Positions 63,037 to 64,000 of a stretch of DNA of 64,000 nt are shown one piece after another; the first letter of the stretch is position 1, and every line of letters begins with the position of its first letter. This DNA comes from Berkiella sp050247135 (lineage in GTDB: Bacteria; Pseudomonadota; Gammaproteobacteria; Berkiellales; Berkiellaceae), in NCBI GenBank assembly GCA_050247135.1, contig JBFWUT010000004.1, positions 90,018 to 154,017 of the forward strand. Direction: 5' to 3'. The position numbers and the translations under genes are program-made. Below the pieces are notes generated by a model. That model saw only the letters and a program-made list of their open reading frames with translations, was not told the origin of the DNA and ran no database searches.

Positions 63037-63213
63037 ATGAGTGACGAAAATCCAATGACACAAACTAGCCAAGCTCCCAATGCACCTATAAAAAAAACCT
63101 ATACGCGAGATTTTTTAATGCAATTTAAGAACCTAGCTCCTTTACAAGATTTTCCTAAAAATGCTGTTACAATCCCTGGTATTTTTGAACCTAAAAAGCT
63201 AAAAAATAAGTAG
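63037..63213 (+). CDS. 58-residue protein resembling eukaryotic 4E-BP (eIF4E-binding)
   Basis: AGGAGA precedes the ATG by 7 nt. The 58-residue product has no signal peptide or membrane segment and looks disordered. Residues 22-28 (YTRDFLM) fit the eIF4E-binding motif Y-x4-L-hydrophobic of eIF4G and 4E-BPs; residues 45-49 (TIPGI) fit the second, non-canonical eIF4E contact of 4E-BPs (TIPGV). The spacing from Tyr to TIPG (23 residues) is the same as in human 4E-BP1 as I recall it. The 4E-BP1 phosphosite positions Ser65 and Thr70 are Leu and Asp here. It lies between uvrA and a protein kinase gene, 25-26 nt from each. Function is inferred. Confidence 0.7.
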   Translation: MSDENPMTQTSQAPNAPIKKTYTRDFLMQFKNLAPLQDFPKNAVTIPGIFEPKKLKNK

Positions 63214-63238
63214 TTCAAAGTCATATCGGAGCGTAGAA

Positions 63239-64000
63239 ATGGCCGCCCCTTTAACATTTCAGGTTTTGGATCTTAAACGACAAAAGAAATTGCCTTTCAC
63301 TTTAAAAGAAAATATTGAGGAAGGCAGTTTTGGCAAAGTGTTTCTTGTCGATTCTCCAGCGTATAAAGAAACGCTCATCGGAAAAACGATTGATCTTGAA
63401 GGGCGGGGTTTTAATATTCAATACTCCCCTTTTCACTTGCTACGTTCAACCTACAGAGAAATAGCCTACTTACAACAACTGGATCTCTTAGTGGGTTATC
63501 AGCACGATAAAGAACATAAAAAAATGCTGATTATTATGAAGCATTTGCCAGGGGTCCCAGAGTTTCGGGTTAAGAAGAATAAACGCCTGGCTGAGTTTGC
63601 TTCGTTTTGTGCCCTGCGTGATTTGCATCGCAAAGGGATCGCGCATATGGATCCTCATCAGTATAATTTTATCTATGATGAAAAAACAGAGACTGCACAC
63701 GCCATTGATTTTGGCTTAGCGCAAGATTCAGGGCCGTTTCGTCAATTGCGTGATTTTGAACAATTTTTGAAATTACGCCGCGCTCCCCCTTCGTTCACCA
63801 GTAGCGAAGGCCGAGAAACCATCGCCCATTTTATTGATTTATATTGCACTGAATTAAAAGACTATATTCTGGCACATCGCTATGAAACCGCACAGCATGT
63901 TTTTTGTTATGCTGCGGTGATCATTGCCGCTTTATCTGGCGCCAGTGTCTTGGGCGTTGCTAGCCTTCTGGCGCAAGAACTGATCAAAGCAACCGTCTTA
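63239..64000 (+). CDS. eukaryotic-type protein kinase-like protein (cut by window end)
   Basis: An open frame from ATG 63239 (GGAG 7 nt upstream) to the window edge, 254 codons so far. Gly-rich loop EEGSFGKVFLV (27-36), possible ATP-lysine 49, catalytic loop HMDPHQYNF (Asp138, Asn143; HMD replaces HRD) and IDFGLA (DFG 157-159). Residues about 215-240 are hydrophobic (one membrane helix). The C-terminus is missing. It could phosphorylate host proteins, or, given the altered HRD, small molecules. It is probably in one operon with the preceding small gene. Confidence 0.8.
   Translation, partial: MAAPLTFQVLDLKRQKKLPFTLKENIEEGSFGKVFLVDSPAYKETLIGKTIDLEGRGFNIQYSPFHLLRSTYREIAYLQQLDLLVGYQHDKEHKKMLIIMKHLPGVPEFRVKKNKRLAEFASFCALRDLHRKGIAHMDPHQYNFIYDEKTETAHAIDFGLAQDSGPFRQLRDFEQFLKLRRAPPSFTSSEGRETIAHFIDLYCTELKDYILAHRYETAQHVFCYAAVIIAALSGASVLGVASLLAQELIKATVL

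Noticed and set aside
1..64000. CRISPR arrays, rRNA, tRNA and prophage genes
   Set aside because: I scanned for regularly spaced repeats, conserved rRNA segments, cloverleaf patterns and integrase or capsid-like proteins and found none I could support.

Overview
The window looks like chromosomal DNA of a gammaproteobacterium of the order Legionellales (Coxiella/Legionella/'Berkiella'-type, host-associated; genus not certain). Two things point there. The housekeeping gene blocks have gammaproteobacterial order (nrdR-ribD-ribB-ribH-nusB; xseB-ispA-dxs; ssb-MFS facing uvrA; radA). Between them lie several genes with eukaryotic-type domains or motifs: RhoGAP, ankyrin repeats, a double U-box, a protein kinase, and a 58-residue protein resembling a eukaryotic eIF4E-binding protein. 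Base composition is moderate (about 40% GC by eye). I see no rRNA, tRNA, CRISPR array or complete insertion sequence.

Layout. 1-5.4 kb: an FMN reductase and a cluster of probable host-interaction genes (RhoGAP; an unrecognised 343-residue protein; an ankyrin protein). 5.5-9.8 kb: an overlapping minus-strand operon (methyltransferase, membrane-fused FAD oxidase, HerA-like ATPase). 9.9-19.6 kb: a tiny lysine-rich protein, PoxB, a secreted cysteine-rich protein, a degenerate flavin oxidoreductase, a GST/ABC-exporter operon, an acetyltransferase, a CDF metal exporter, a TPR membrane protein and a patatin lipoprotein. 19.6-23.8 kb: a 120-bp-spaced repeat, alanine-rich membrane proteins and ManC. 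23.9-31.1 kb: an LplT-like transporter, a two-component pair with a degenerate HD-GYP output, and a divergent PanP-like decarboxylase/ATP-grasp pair. 31.2-47.5 kb: mostly core genes (FtsI-like PBP, upp, MotAB-PilZ, isoprenoid, folate and riboflavin enzymes, nrdR, glyA, ettA). 47.5-57.7 kb: accessory genes, namely a frameshifted LuxR-type regulator, a double U-box protein, a hybrid kinase, an AbiE-type toxin-antitoxin operon with twin palindromic operators, and an ORF interrupted by an in-frame UGA. 57.7-64 kb: an acetyltransferase, ssb, an MFS transporter, uvrA, the 4E-BP-like protein and a truncated protein kinase.

The most striking observation is the 58-residue ORF at 63037-63213. It carries a canonical eIF4E-binding helix motif (Y-x4-L-M) and, 23 residues after the Tyr, a TIPG-hydrophobic motif. 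This is the same two-site layout and spacing as metazoan 4E-BPs, but the residues corresponding to the mTOR-controlled phosphosites are not Ser/Thr. It sits about 25 nt upstream of a eukaryotic-type kinase gene. If translocated, it would be a plausible inhibitor of cap-dependent host translation. That function is an inference from motif and spacing.
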